Counted from the stretch's first letter, positions 1-11,589 are shown. The stretch: DNA of 64,000 bases from Heloderma charlesbogerti (GCA_026122225.1 JANEZZ010001871.1:1984001-2048000); one strand, 5' to 3'. A program made the numbers and translations. The notes: generated from the letters alone by a model not told the origin.

Positions 1-54
1 AGTACATAATCAATCTAGTTTCGATATTGACCATCTGGTGATGTCCATGTGTAG
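1..54 (-). mobile_element. Inverted 5' segment of BovB copy 1
   Basis: These bases match, on the opposite strand, the endonuclease region of the BovB copy at 53028-53082 in this window (shared run around tttcgatattgaccatctgg). The rest of the copy, from about 110, reads in sense orientation. The junction at 55-109 is scrambled and repeats pieces of both sides (gaggaacagattt, gattgtgtggatcacaac). An antisense 5' block joined to a sense body is the usual mark of twin-primed LINE insertion. The true left edge may lie outside the window. Confidence 0.75.
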
Positions 55-109
55 AGGTGAGGAACAGATTTATTTATCAATCTAGCCTTTGATTGTGTGG
101 ATCACAACA

Positions 110-2151
110 ATCTACAGTGGAGGTGAGGAATAGATTTAAGAGATTAGACCTGATAGACAGAGTGCCTGAGGAACTATGGACGGAGGTCCATAACATTGTT
201 CAGGAGGCAGCAACTCAAACCATCCCAAAGAAAAAGAAATGCAAGAAAGCCAAGTGGCTGTCTGATGAGGCTTTACAAGTAGCTGAGGAAAGAAGGGAAG
301 CGAAAAGCAAGGGAGAAAGGGGAAGACATAGCCAACTGAATGCAGAGTTCCAGAGAATAGCAAGGAGAGACAAGAAGGCCTTCTTAAATGAACAATGCAA
401 AGAAATCGAGGAAAACAACAGAATGGGAAAGACTAGAGATCTCTTTAAGAAAATCGGAGATCTCAAGGGAACGTTTTGTGCAAAGACGGGCATGATAAAG
501 GACAAAGAAGGCAGGGACCTAATAGAAGCAGATGAGATGAAGAAGAGGTGGAAAGAATACACAGAACTATACAGAAAAGATCTGAATGTCCCTGATAGCC
601 ATGATAGTGCGGTCACTGAACTTGAGCCGGACATCCTCGAGAGTGAAGTCAAGTGGGCCTTAGGAAGCATTAGTAACAACAAAGCTAGTGGAGATGACAG
701 TATTACAGCTGAGCTATTTAAAATCCTAAAAGATGATGCTGTTAAAGTGCTGCACTCAATATGCCAACAAATTTGGAACACTCAACAGTGGCCGCAAGAC
801 TGGAAAAGGTCAGTTTACATTCCAATTCCAAAGAAGGGCAATGCCAAAGAGTGTTCAAACTACCGCACAATTGCGCTCATTTCACATACCAGCAAGGTGA
901 CGCTCAAAATCCTACAAGCCAGACTTCATCAGTATGCGATCTGAGAACTACCGGAAGTACAAGCTGGGTTTCGAAGAGGCAGAGGAACTAGAGCTCAAAT
1001 CACCAACGTTCGCTGGATCATGGAGAATGCAAGAGAATTCCAGAAAAATGTCTATTTCTGCTTCATTGACTACGCTAAAGCCTTTGATTGTGTGGATCAC
1101 AACAAACTGTGGCAAATTCTTAAAGTGATGGGAATACTAGACCACCTTACCTGTCTCCTGAGAAACCTGTATGAGGGTCAAGAAGCAACAGTAAGAACCA
1201 GACATGGAACAACCGCGTGGTTCAAAATTGGGAAAGGAGTATGACAAGGCTGCATATTGTCACCCTGCTTATTTAACTTATATGCAGAATACATCATGAG
1301 AAACGCCTGGTTGGATGAATCACAGGTCGGAATTAAGATTGCCGGGAAAATTATCAACAACCTCCGATATGCAGATGATACCAGCCTAATGGCAGAAAGC
1401 GAAGAGGATCTAAAGAGCCTCTTGTTGAGGGTGAAAGAGGAGAGTGCAAAAGCTGGTTTGAAACTCAACATTAAAAAAACTAAGATCATGTCATCTGGCC
1501 CCATCACTTCCTGGTGTATAGAAGGGGAAGAAATGGAAGCAGTGACAGATTTTATTTTCTTGGGCTCCAAGATCATCGCGGACGGTGACTGTAGCCATGA
1601 AATTAAAAGACGCTTGCTCTTTGGGAGGAAAGCTATGGCAAACCTAGACAGCATAGTAAGAAGCAGAGACATCACCTTGCCGACAAAGGTCTGTCTAATA
1701 AAGCTATGTTTTTTCCCATTAGTAATGTATGGCTGTGAGAGCTGGACTATAAGAAAGGCTGAGCGCCGAAGAATGGATGCTTTCGAACTGTGGTGCTGGA
1801 GAAGACTCTTACGAGTCCCCTGGACTGCAAGGAGGTCAAATCAGTCCATCCTAAAGGAAATCAATCCTGAGTGCTCATTGGAAGGACAGATACTGAAGCT
1901 GAAGCTGAAATATTTTGGCCACCTAATGCGAAGAGAAAACTCTCTGGAAAAGACCCTGATGCTGGGAAAGACTGAAGGCAAAAGGAGAAGGGGACGGCAG
2001 AGGATGAGATGGCTAGATAGCATCCCCGATGCAATGAATATGAACTTGAGCATGCTCCGGGAGAGAGCGCAGGACAGGAAGGCCTGGCGTGCTATGGTCC
2101 ATGGGGTCACGAAGAGTCGGACACGACTGAAGGACTGAACAACAACAACAT
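110..2151 (+). pseudogene. BovB (RTE clade) LINE copy 1, reverse transcriptase region, broken
   Basis: The copy covers the linker after the endonuclease, the reverse transcriptase and the C-terminal region of an RTE-BovB LINE. It reads sense from VEVRNRFKRLD, through IPIPKKGNAKECSNYRTIAL, to the catalytic YADD at about 1368-1379 and MYGCESWTIRKAE near 1730. The C-terminus ends at about 2138 with KSRTRLKD, followed by a short aac-rich tail and no long poly(A). The frame shifts near 930-945, and an in-frame TGA lies at 1242-1244 where the family has a coding codon just before QGC, so no active enzyme can be made. BovB encodes APE-type endonuclease and RT for target-primed reverse transcription and is abundant in squamates and ruminants. 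Protein-level similarity to the copy at 48912-54050 is high, so both derive from a fairly young lineage. Confidence 0.95.
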
Positions 2152-3391
2152 CATGAGTCACAGATTACATTTCAAGATGTTTACAATTCAGGCTTGTATT
2201 CAGGGTCAAGCTTTGCATTCTATTTCTTTTCACACATTTGCTACATTTCAAAAGAAAACAAGAGTACATTTTGGCACCTGAAGTCTACAAGATTATCTTC
2301 TAGGAGCAAGGAGAGACGTTATAGAGAGAAGCAATCTTTATTGACAAAAATCAAGTAAAGTTGGATTTAAGAAATATGAGAAATTAATAAAAGTGATGAC
2401 ATAAGATGTAAGGGAAATAGAAGTGGATATGAGGAGACATTAGAAAGACAACTTGAAGAAAAATAGGAAAAATAAAATCATACTGTGTCACTTTCACATG
2501 TCACAGATGTGGCCTAATGCAAGGGGATTTCTGGGCTGATTTGTGATGCATAAAAGCATTTTCCTATGTATAAACATTGAATAACTGTTGGGAAAAAAGT
2601 GAATAAGGTCACAGGATTCAGGGATACCCATTTTCAATCAAATCTAACAACTTATCCATATTCTGTTGTTTAAATTTGTATGGTATGCAAGTCCCCACTG
2701 CTAATGCAGGAAGATTGCTCGATACTTTGAAGACCTAGAATAACAACGCATGTGTTTCTGAACCTCTACCTTTCTTTATTGCTAGTAGCTTGAATAAGTT
2801 ATAAGTGTGCATTAAACATTGCTTAATCAGAGGGCAGTGGGAAATGATTGCATTATATGCCAGGGGAAAAGTGTCTCATGTTGCATTTGATTACAGAATG
2901 AGAGCCTTTCTTTACTAGGTGAGGTCTTTGCTTGATATAAATCAAGTGTTGCGCTCTTGGAACAATATAAATTTATAAGAGGGGAGCCTGCCTTAGTCTC
3001 TTCTTAATCTCCTGCTCTGTATAATATATTGTTTGCAAATGTATCTAACTCAAAGGTTCACTAGTGGAAGTCTGACAGCCTCTCAGGCCCCTTAGACAAA
3101 TAGGGATAAAATTGTCATTTGAGCTCTGGTGATAAGGTAAAAATCTGAACTTGAATCAAAGTTTGGTTAAATGTTAAGTCATATTTGGAGAAGCCTTTTA
3201 TATGAACTTCCTTCATACACTTGGGTAGTTAGAGCTTGTCTGATATACCTAATATTTGGTGAATGTCTTGACAGAGATGAGCTGAGGAAAAGGCATTGTA
3301 TTTCTTCTTTGTTTCCACAGATGAGATTTGCTAATGGCAAAATAGGCTGCCACTGTATCCTTCCATTTTATGATATTTCTGAACTTTAACA
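2152..3391. other. AT-rich non-coding stretch
   Basis: No coding, RNA or recognised repeat signal was seen here. The sequence is AT-rich and unstructured. Confidence 0.5.
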
Positions 3392-3727
3392 CAGGGGTGA
3401 GCAACTTTGGGGGGTCTGGAGGACATATATGCCCCTGCTTCTCCCTCTCACCCTGCAGACCGCAGTCTGTTGGGCAACCTGAAAAGAAATAACAAAAAAA
3501 TGGCATCCAGAGCACTACAGAGTATGGAGTGCTAAAAAAGGTCAAATGTAGCTTCTTTGGAAGTGAAATCTGACCTTTTCAGCCTGCAAACAAGCTAAAT
3601 ATGACCTTTTAGTGTTCCATAGTGCTCTGGATGCCATTTTTTTCATTAAAAATTCTTAGAATTTTTTTTTGGAGGGTCAGGGGCTGTGGAGGCCAAATGT
3701 CGAGTACAGGCCACATATTGCCCACCT
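3392..3727. mobile_element. hAT-Charlie-like MITE
   Basis: The element opens with caggggtgagcaacttt and closes with a degenerate inverted copy (attgcccacctt). The interior folds back: tggcatccagagcactacag near 3502 is inverted near 3620 (tagtgctctggatgcca). Short inverted ends with CAGGGGTG are typical of non-autonomous hAT-Charlie elements. No target duplication was clear. There is no coding capacity. Confidence 0.6.
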
Positions 3728-5014
3728 TCGCATTAGCATTTTCACCAGATAATACTATATCACATGAATGCAATCTAGAGAACTAAAGTGTGCTTGCCCC
3801 ATTGAGTTCAGTAGGCTGTGAGTACACCAAACATTATTTTTAGATGGCATTCCAAAGTTACACTGAAAACACTAAACAACAGTGATGTAGAGATAGCTGG
3901 CCTGGCCACCTCCCCCCACTCCCGATTCTCCAGAATGATGCAATATCTCAAAAAATAAAACAGTGGCTGCCAGGAATGGCCACAGAAATTTGTGTCTGCA
4001 TACAAACATAATTGTTGCTAAGAACTGTATCTTTAAGCTCACTGTTTTGGCTTAATTTGTGCCAAGGCTAACCAAGGATCAGCCCCAGTGGTGATTCATT
4101 GGTGAAGGAAAGGCAGTCTGTATGTGATCGAGGCACTTTCTCCAAATTCTGCTTCCTATATATCTAGGATTAAGCCATGGCAAAGTTTACTTTCTTCACA
4201 GCTGGGGCTCTGCCCTGAACAGTTTTCAGTACCAGGGCCCAACCTTGCATCTGACCAACTGTAGATTAGCCACTTATGAATCACCAAGAAAGAGGAAAAG
4301 CATCACCAAAACAGAGGACAAAAGATGACAGTGATATGCATAGACTTTGCATTTGCTAATTAATATGTATATATGCAAATTTAGAGATAATTATTGTAAT
4401 TTAAAGAAAAATTCTCTCCATCCCAGAGAGTGCAGCCAGGCAAACTATTTGCCTGTGTGTTCAGTCTGCTGTCCAGGTGGTAAGTGTTAACTGACAACAG
4501 TTCTTGCGGTTCATTTTCTTTAAACTGGAATTGGACAGGACAGCTCTTCAAACAGAGAATGGTCCTCTGTAAAAGAGGATGCATGGCTACCCTAACATGA
4601 CTGGCTCCAGGTTTGAAAGGACCTTTGGAAAAAGGCACTCTGGTATGCCCCAGGCCATTGGTTTACAGCAGTGGTGAGTAGCTACAAGCCACCTTGTAAA
4701 ATTTCCCACAATGCCCCAGGGTGATGCTACATCAGGGTCATTGTGGGACATTTGAAATGGTGGCTCATAGACCCAGAGTAGGCATACAGGTTCTGGTGCC
4801 AGACCTGCTGCATTTCTCTCACCACTAAGAAACTACAAAGAATCTCCACACACACCAGGGATTAGGTGAAAGGTCTTCAGGGTCAGGAGGGAGTGTTTCC
4901 ATTCACACCTGAGCTCTCTTTTTCTAGGATTTAAACACTGAACACTGGGATTAAATACAGGTTCCAGGGCTGTCCTGGCCCAGTTTAGGCCCTCAAGTAG
5001 AGGAAAAAGCTACA
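3728..5014. other. Non-coding stretch
   Basis: I see no gene or repeat I can name. A short stretch around 4660-4800 (gccccaggccattgg, acaatgccccagggtgatg) looks weakly palindromic and could be a decayed MITE. Confidence 0.4.
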
Positions 5015-5150
5015 GAAGGTTTTTTTTTTTTTTAAGCATTCTAATGTATTTTATTGTTATAATCTATTTCAGTTATGCCTGTAAACTGCCTTGAGTGCCA
5101 TTTTTTGGTAAACATGGTACAAATCAAATTAATACATAAATAATATTAAA
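5015..5150 (+). mobile_element. 3' tail of a CR1/L2-group LINE
   Basis: The sequence tgtaaactgccttgagtgcc...attaatacataaataa matches the end of the CR1/L2-group tails seen at 8500-8785 and 31200-31360. Such LINEs terminate in short A/T-rich repeats rather than long poly(A). Confidence 0.5.
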
Positions 5151-6444
5151 GTGCCCCTTTAATTAAGGTAAGTTGCGAAAAAAGGTCTCACCGTGATAAG
5201 CCTCAAATTGTACTGCTTATACAAATGACATCTGTTCAGCTAATAATGTGAAACCTGGCATCCATATCTACCCAGCAAGGTCTACAGTTATGCAAAATTT
5301 CAAAGGGATCCGATAAAATTTGCCAAAGCTACAGCAAGTTAAAAGTACTGAACATTGACAAAAATTCTTAGCAACAGTTGCCTATTTATGTACACAGAAA
5401 CATGTTTTTGTTTCTTGGGATGAGCTTAAAAATAGAAATTGGAAATACAGAGCTTAGGTGTCAACCTGTGTCTGTGTATATGCGTGTGTGTAGAGAGAGA
5501 GCCAGAGTATCTAATCATTATGTTTCCAGTTTCCAAAGAGAAAATGATTGTAAGTGTTTTTCAGTTGTATGCATTGCAGAATAGACATTGCATTGCACGG
5601 TTACATTCTGATGAGATTAGGTTTTAATTTAAAAAATGGCAGAAATTAAGTAGAGGGCTCTCTTTTAGAGTAGTCTGAAAAGCCATGATAACAAAAAACT
5701 ATGAAATCTTAGCTAACTTAAAAAGCTGTGTGATCAACCATAAAGGGAAATGACTTGTTGTTCAAAAATGCATACTGTGAACATTCTTTTCCCCCCATAT
5801 TTTATTCCCAGATTTTATACTTTAAGTAAAAAATAAATTCAAAATAAATGTAAAGATCATGCAGTTGCCAAGGAGGCAATTCCTGAATGTATTAGGATTG
5901 GCATTTCTAGTAGAGATATGCAACAATCCACCTTGTAGTACAAAGTGCTGGCGAGGCCTCATTTTGGAAGAGTGTGCCCAGGTCTGGCTGCCTGTATTCA
6001 AGCAGAATTCAATTAGTAGTATATGGAAGGGAGAGGAAGTAAGACTGGAGAATCTGAAAAGACTTATAAGCAAATCTGCATAGTTATTTTTTTTTTAAAA
6101 ATGTAAGACACTTTAGCTAGTGCAGAATTCAGTAGTCACCTCTGATAGGCTTAGCTGCCAGGGGAGCGGGACTCCAGTGGACTAGAAGGTGCCCTGACTT
6201 CTTATAATGCTCTGTGTACAACTGTGTGCACTTTGAAAACTTTTCAGAAGTTGCAGCTAATGGAAAATGTGGTGGCACAGCTGTTGAGTGGAGCCTGTCC
6301 TTGGAAACGATTACATGAATTCTGGAACTGCAATGCCTGCCTGTCAGCTGTTCATTTTGACATCTAAACCCCTCCCATTCAACCCCCTGAATAACTTGAG
6401 AACAGTACAAGGGGCCCTGCTTTAAACTACTCTATCCTCAGAGG
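5151..6444. other. Non-coding stretch
   Basis: AT-rich sequence with one GT-rich run near 5470-5495. No gene, RNA or nameable repeat was found. Confidence 0.4.
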
Positions 6445-6664
6445 CAATGGAGGCTGGTGGCTTTGATTTCAGTGGGGCTGCGAATCTAGTCAGGGCTTTA
6501 GTCAGAACCAGCCAGAACTCTAAAGGAGCTACCCAAGGTGCTGAACCTATTTGGGGGATAGGGTTCAGCACCTTGGATAGCTCTTTTAGAGTTCTGGCAG
6601 GTTCTGACTGTAATTCAGAATGGATCCACAGCCCCATCGAAATCGGAGCCACCAGCCTCCACAG
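6445..6664. mobile_element. Foldback MITE with ggaggctggtggc ends
   Basis: This is a 220-bp near-perfect inverted repeat. The left end caatggaggctggtggcttt is mirrored by gagccaccagcctccacag. The inner arms (ccaaggtgctgaacc / ggttcagcaccttgg) meet around 6550-6563. The structure is a non-autonomous DNA transposon. No target duplication was obvious. Confidence 0.65.
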
Positions 6665-6679
6665 ACTTCTCCAATGTGG

Positions 6680-6930
6680 CGTCTTCCAGATGTGTTGGAC
6701 AAGAGCTTTCACCATTCTCTTAAAGGAGGGAATTGTGTTGGCCAGGAATTATGGGAGTTGCAGTCCAACACATCTGGAAGGTGTCAAGTTGGGGAAAACT
6801 GTAATAAAGGAATCCCTATGGGAGACTTCTGGAGTTCTTTCCCCTGTCATATATAATTCTCTCCTATCAGAAAACTACACAGTTCCCCTTTGCTCTCCTT
6901 TAAGAGAATGGTGAAAACTCTTTTGGCTTT
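6680..6930. repeat. Overlapping inverted repeats (MITE remnants)
   Basis: Two interleaved inverted repeats are visible. One pairs ccagatgtgttggac (about 6688) with gtccaacacatctgg (about 6763), flanking a gggagttgcag segment typical of a widespread sauropsid MITE. The other pairs ttcaccattctcttaaagga (about 6708) with tcctttaagagaatggtgaa (about 6897). The second appears to enclose part of the first, so one probably inserted into the other. Confidence 0.5.
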
Positions 6931-7169
6931 CTCAAGCTAAATTCTTGGTGGGAATCTGCTACTTTTACCTCTGGGGCTTGTCTTGATATTCAGAATTCTT
7001 TGATAATAACCCAGTGTTGAGACAATAGGAGTGTGCTATTTACTTCAGGGTACGATTAGGACTGCAACCTTTAATTGATTTAATTGGTAGAAGATTCATC
7101 AGATGAAGCTTTAGATGATAATTGATAAGGGCCAATTTTAATCAAGGATGACACATTTTAATCAGTGGT

Positions 7170-7613
7170 GCTGTGGGTTAAGGGCACACTTGATTGATTC
7201 ATGCTCTGGTAACATTTTGTTTGGATTACTGTAATGTGTTATACGTGGGGCTGACTTCGAAACTTCAGCTAGTCCAAAAAGGGGCAGCTAGATTGTTAAT
7301 AAGCTCTGACTGGTATGGCTACATTAAGCCAGTAATTGGGCCATCTGTACTGGCTGCCAGTCTGTTTCTGGGCCCAATTCAAATTGCTGGCTTAAACTTT
7401 AAAGGTTAAAGGCCCAAGTGGCTTGGGGCCAAGTTAGCTGAAGGAGTGTCTCCTCCCATATTTACCTATCCAGGCCCCAAAGATCATCATCTGAGGCACT
7501 CCTGCAGGTGCCCCTGCCGAATGAGGTGAGGCAGATGTGTACAAGTGAGAGGGCCTTTTCAGCAGTGGCACTCTGTTTGTGAAACATTCTCCCCAGAAAG
7601 AGTCACCTGCTGG
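7170..7613 (+). mobile_element. CR1/L2-group LINE fragment (5' part), interrupted at 7614
   Basis: Translation gives LDYCNVLYVGL and QLVQKGAARLL, the conserved C-terminal region of CR1/L2-group reverse transcriptase proteins, with stops and frame breaks. The same LINE resumes at about 8500 after the hAT element, and gcctac sits on both sides of that insertion. It carries no intact frame. Confidence 0.7.
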
Positions 7614-7619
7614 GCCTAC

Positions 7620-8491
7620 TAAGGGTGGACGAAAGTCCCTTATCTGGTCCTGCAGCTTGCTTCGCGGTGGGGGGGAGGCGCTTTGGTTCTCCCCCCGAAG
7701 TTCAGGCCGGGGGGGGAGGCACCCCGCCTCGCCCGGCTGAAATTCAGGCTGGGGGGGGAGGCGCCCCATCCCTCGCCACTAAAATTCAGGCCGGGGAGGA
7801 GCACCCCGTCTCCCCGGCCACGAAATAAAAAAGTAAATTTTTAAAAAAACAAAACACACACACGTCACAGGCTACGTAACGATTTACATAGCCTATCATG
7901 GCTAGATTTCCAAAGTCAGCCGTGATAGGCTACGTAAATCGTTACGTAGCCTATCACGGGTGACTTTGAGAAAAAAAAAAGCATGTACGCAAATGGCGGT
8001 GCCCATGGGCGTTGCCCTTATTTTCGCCGTAGTCTATGTAAATCTTTACGTAGACTACCCGGGCCCAAATAAGGAACGCAAATGGCGGCACCCATGGGCG
8101 CCACCATTTGCGTACGCGCTTTTTTTTTTCTCAAAGTCACCCGTGATAGGCTACGTAACGATTTACGTAGCCTATCACGGCTGACTTTGGAAATCTAGCC
8201 GTGATAGGCTACGTAAATCATTACGTAGCCTATCACATGTGCGTGTGTGTGTGTTTTTTTACTTTACTTTGTAATGGCGGCGGTGGCAGCCGGTCGGAAG
8301 ACCGGCCGCCGCCCCCCCCCAAATGCCACTGAAACGCCGCCGGGACCCGCCGCCGAGAGGGACATTAGGAGGAGGTAAGTCCCATCCTGGGCGGGGGGGG
8401 GGGCAGAGAATTTCACCACCAATTTCGGGGGGCCGAATGCATTGGCATTCGGTCTCACCGAGATTCATGGAGAAATTCTCCGCCATCCCTA
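7620..8491. mobile_element. Foldback hAT element, large nested-palindrome subtype
   Basis: The ends are taagggtgg and catcccta. The flanks gcctacta/gcctacat suggest a partly decayed 8-bp target duplication. The core, about 7862-8236, is one inverted repeat centred near 8042 whose arms are themselves palindromes. Each arm carries two roughly 36-bp units (gataggctacgtaaatc / gttacgtagcctatc) and an acgcaaatggcgg hairpin; the centre is gtagtctatgtaaatctttacgtagactac. On the plus strand, ATG 8274 opens a 33-codon frame beginning MAAVAAGRKTGRR that runs to a splice-donor-like GAG|GTAAGT at 8374/8375. The opposite arm is GC-rich with about three tandem copies of a 45-50 bp unit, and its donor has lost the GT (now AT). 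The element sits inside a CR1/L2-group LINE. Confidence 0.85.
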
Positions 8492-8499
8492 GCCTACAT

Positions 8500-8785
8500 G
8501 ATGGTCTTTTGGGCACCAGGTGAAGGCCTTTTTATTGTCCCAGGCCTTTTTGGAACAGTTTTAGTGCTTTTAGATCTTTGCATTGTTTTGTGCCTACAGC
8601 TGGTTTTACTTTGGTTTTATTATGTTTCACAGTGTGTTATCCCTGCTGCTGATTTTATGTTGTGCTGTTTTATTGCCATTGTTTTATTATCTTCTATTTT
8701 ATGTTTCTATCTATGCACCACCCAGAGAAGTTGGTTATTGGGCAATTGAAAGATGTGACTGACTGGATTAATACATAAATAAATT
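8500..8785 (+). mobile_element. CR1/L2-group LINE 3' end (continuation of 7170-7613)
   Basis: The 3' region reads ggcaccaggtgaaggcctttttattgt...caccacccagagaagttggttattgggcaattgaa...aatacataaataaa. It is the downstream half of the LINE split by the hAT insertion. Confidence 0.65.
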
Positions 8786-8984
8786 GCTGAAGATATTTTG
8801 GTTTAGGTACATTTTCATAAGTGTGAACGAAAAAGAAAATATTAAAGATGGCACTTCCTTCAACTAACGCATGGTGGCATTTATTTATTAAATTGTAAGT
8901 TATTTTATGCTGGCTTTCCTGTCTAAAAAAGGTACTTATAATTAGATTTATTTCAATGTAATCTATAGTAAACCAGTTAATTGG

Positions 8985-9122
8985 CTAATGGCACAATCCT
9001 ATGCAGGTTTAGACAGGAAAAAGTCCTTCAACTCCCAGCATTCCCTAGCCAGCATTTCTGGCTAGGGAATGCTGGCATTTGTAGGCCTTTTCTTGGTCTG
9101 GACTTGCATAGGCTTGCACCTT
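8985..9122. mobile_element. Short palindromic MITE (gcaatcctatgca type)
   Basis: The outer ends gcacaatcctatgcagg / cttgcataggcttgcacc are inverted. The centre is a hairpin, cagcattccctagccag / ctggctagggaatgctg. A half copy with the same end (ggtgcaatcttatgcatg...gcctacaagtcccagcatc) lies at about 9612-9670. Confidence 0.65.
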
Positions 9123-9239
9123 AAAAGGTATAAATTCTTCAAATGGTTGACAATTTTAGCTTTAATTGTATATGACTATCGGTGGGAGGTAGAATTTATT
9201 CAGAATGCAACATTTCTTAACTTTGAGTGTAGGAGGTGT

Positions 9240-9475
9240 TATATTTTAAGGAACAATAATCTGGAGATCTGGGTTCTAGTCCCCACTCAGCCATGGAAGC
9301 TCATTGGGTGACTTTGGGCCAGTCACTGACTCTCAGCCCAACCTACCTCACAGGGTTGTTGTTGTGAGGATAAAATGGAGAGGAGAAGGTTAATGTACGC
9401 CCCCTTGGGTTCCTTAAGGAGGAAAAAAGGTGGGATATAAATGTAATAAATAAATAAGTAAATACTCCATCCATA
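9240..9475 (+). mobile_element. MIR/L2-tailed SINE-like repeat
   Basis: The sequence has ggttctagtccccactcagcc, gtgactttgggccagtcac, cctacctcacagggttgttg and an ataaatgtaataaataaata tail. This is the body and 3' tail of a MIR-like SINE, or of the L2 3' end that such SINEs share. I recognise the type but cannot assign the subfamily. Confidence 0.6.
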
Positions 9476-9774
9476 TCTGACCATGCAATTTCCCCTGGAT
9501 TCTGGAAAATAATAGTTTTTACACTTACCAAAACATACTTAGAGTGCTTCTTTGTTGGGCCAGTTTGGAGAGGAGTGAAATCTGAAAAGTGGCCCAATCA
9601 ATGAATCACTTAAGGTGCAATCTTATGCATGTTTTGACAGAAAAAGGCCTACAAGTCCCAGCATCTTCACAGTAGGTGGGGAAAATGGAAAGTATTTTGA
9701 GGTGGCTTGGCCTTCAGTGGGCAACTAAAACCCAGCAGCCTTACAAAAGACCTGCTCCCAGTGGAGATGAAAAC

Positions 9775-10409
9775 TAAGGCTGTGCAGGGACCCCCTGATC
9801 CGACTCAGAAGCTGCTTCATGGCTTTGGAGGTGGGCCTGATTTGGCTCAGGCTGATTCGGCCCCCCCAACCTGACTCGGCCCTGAATCCGAAGAGGGATT
9901 TGGCCATCTGAAACCTGCTTCGGGGCCCCCCTGATGCCCCTGTGCAAACCCCCAGCCCCTTACCTGGGCCTCCTCCTCCTTCTCCACTGCTGTCGCCCCC
10001 TCTGCTGTCGCTGCCACCACTATTGCCACTGCCGTCATCATTGCCGCCTGCCACCGCCAGCTCCTGACTGAGCCCTGGACACATGCTGGCTCTTGTTGCC
10101 ATTTTTTAAATGACGACTCCTGCCAAAAAGTGTCGACATGTTTCCAGGGCTGAGGAGCTGGCGGCGGTGGTGATGGCGCTGGTGGCGATGACTCCAGTGA
10201 GTCACCTCAGGTAAAGAGCTGGAGGCGCTGGTGTGGCTGGGCTGGGGTGCCGACACTCCAAAGCGCACTGAGTGCTTCGGAGAGTCCCCGACCTGCTTCG
10301 GGTTGCTTCGTGCCCCCTCCGCTTCACCTCAGAAGGGGCCTGAAATGGCCTGAAGTGGCCTGCTTTGACTCAGGGTTTGGGCCTTGGGCAGAAGCGGTGC
10401 ACAGCCCTA
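9775..10409. mobile_element. Foldback hAT element, TAGGGCTGTGCA subtype, copy 1
   Basis: The ends are taaggctgtgcaggg and gtgcacagcccta. The flanks atgaaaac (9767-9774) and atgaacac (10410-10417) match at 7 of 8 bases, as expected of a hAT target duplication. Two divergent ATG codons (minus at 10102, plus at 10110) are separated by only 7 nt in the centre of an inverted repeat. Both arms open into GC-rich frames that reach splice-donor-like sites: GTAAGG on the minus strand after 9964, and GTAAAG on the plus strand after 10210. It lies in the opposite orientation to the copy at 42027-42845. Confidence 0.85.
9964..10210. other. Paired divergent exon-like ORFs in the 9775-10409 element
   Basis: Minus arm, 10102 to 9964: 46 codons plus 1 nt, beginning MATRASMCPGLSQEL and then Gly/Ser-rich, ending at CAG|GTAAGG. 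Plus arm, 10110-10210: 33 codons plus 2 nt, beginning MTTPAKKCRHVSRAEEL, ending at CAG|GTAAAG. Neither has an internal stop. The first 15-17 residues match the arms of the copies at 42027 and 57269. Whether the frames are transcribed or spliced is unknown. Low-complexity triplet content could keep them open by chance. Confidence 0.45.
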
Positions 10410-10417
10410 ATGAACAC

Positions 10418-11070
10418 AGTTAGAACTGATTTATTGATATAGATCAATGCAGCTGCCTGCAGTTTGGACTCTCCCTGGGGGCGTAGCCATGGGGGCTGTC
10501 ATGATAAGTGCTCACACTTCAGAAATGTACCACTACATTATTCTTCCCATTGACCCACCAACAGTTGTTTAATAGGCTGGGGGGAACACAATTATGAACA
10601 GGAAAGGTGGCACACAAGGAAAGTCATCCTCATGCACTACCCTTCCCACCCTCCATGGATTGCCCACCTATGTAGCAAGGTGTAGGCAGAATGACACCTC
10701 ACGGGAAACACGGGGCTGTTGCTGAAAATGACAGTTCCGTGCTCAGGTTTTCCCAATCCCATCAGGTTCCCTGTCCCTGCTCTGTATAATTGGCTGTCAC
10801 TGGTGGGTGTTTCTACATGTTAAAGGGAATAATTTGACGGGGTGATACTTTTGGCAGCATCCCCAAGGTAACGTGGTGTTCTGCTCTAAAAGTTGTTTCT
10901 GCGCTATACAGATAAACCAGATATTGACCTGGTTTGGGAATAGATTATTAGAAGCAAAGGGAGAGGGGACCCAGCTTTGAGATTTGGAATCCATACTAGG
11001 AGGCAGACTGAAATAAGTGAGCATTTCTTAATTTAGTATTGGAGTCCTATTTCTCATTGATACTCTACAT
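10418..11070. other. Non-coding stretch
   Basis: Nothing recognisable was found between the hAT element and the next MITE. Confidence 0.4.
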
Positions 11071-11379
11071 CAGGGGTGGGGAACTTCAGGCACATGGGCC
11101 AAATCTGGCCATCTGGAGTTTCCCAGATGGCCATGCCTCCTTTTCCCTGACCACCAAGTATTTGTTGGCTTTCCAGCTATTGCAGAATACCCACCCCCCT
11201 CTGAAAGGTTGAAATGCCTCTCCCAAGGCTTAGTTACTGGCAAAAAGAGCTTTAAGCTATACAATGCTTGCATTTTGTTTACTTTGGCACCACCCCTTTT
11301 GCCTTTGCCCCCTCCCACCACTGGAGACTTTCTCCAAAATTGAATTTGGCCCTCAGGCTGAGAGAGTTTCTCCACCTCT
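11071..11379. mobile_element. hAT-Charlie-like MITE
   Basis: The left end is caggggtggggaacttcaggc and the degenerate inverted right end is gagagtttctccacctctt. The inner pair gccaaatctggcc / gaatttggccctcagg is consistent with foldback. The interior has no coding signal and no clear target duplication. Confidence 0.6.
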
Positions 11380-11589
11380 TCTTTTTAAATATTATATTTA
11401 TTCGTTTAATTCTTATCCGAACCTTCCTGAAAGGAACTCAGTGTGTCATACTTGTGATTACCTAAGAAAAGGAGGGTCTCCTACCTAGGTAGCAGCTAAA
11501 TCTCGACTTGTCTAGCCACAGAGAGACGGGGAGAGAGGGAGAGGTTTAGGAGGTGCCTTATACTCTGGGCCTTTTCGTATATATGGTTA

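Noticed and set aside
6447..6914. 155-codon plus-strand frame
   Set aside because: It runs through a foldback MITE and overlapping inverted repeats and has no recognisable domain, so it is a chance frame.
7862..8236. CRISPR-like array of near-identical palindromic repeats
   Set aside because: The sequence is eukaryotic, units are in inverted pairs without uniform unique spacers, and the block is bounded by hAT ends.
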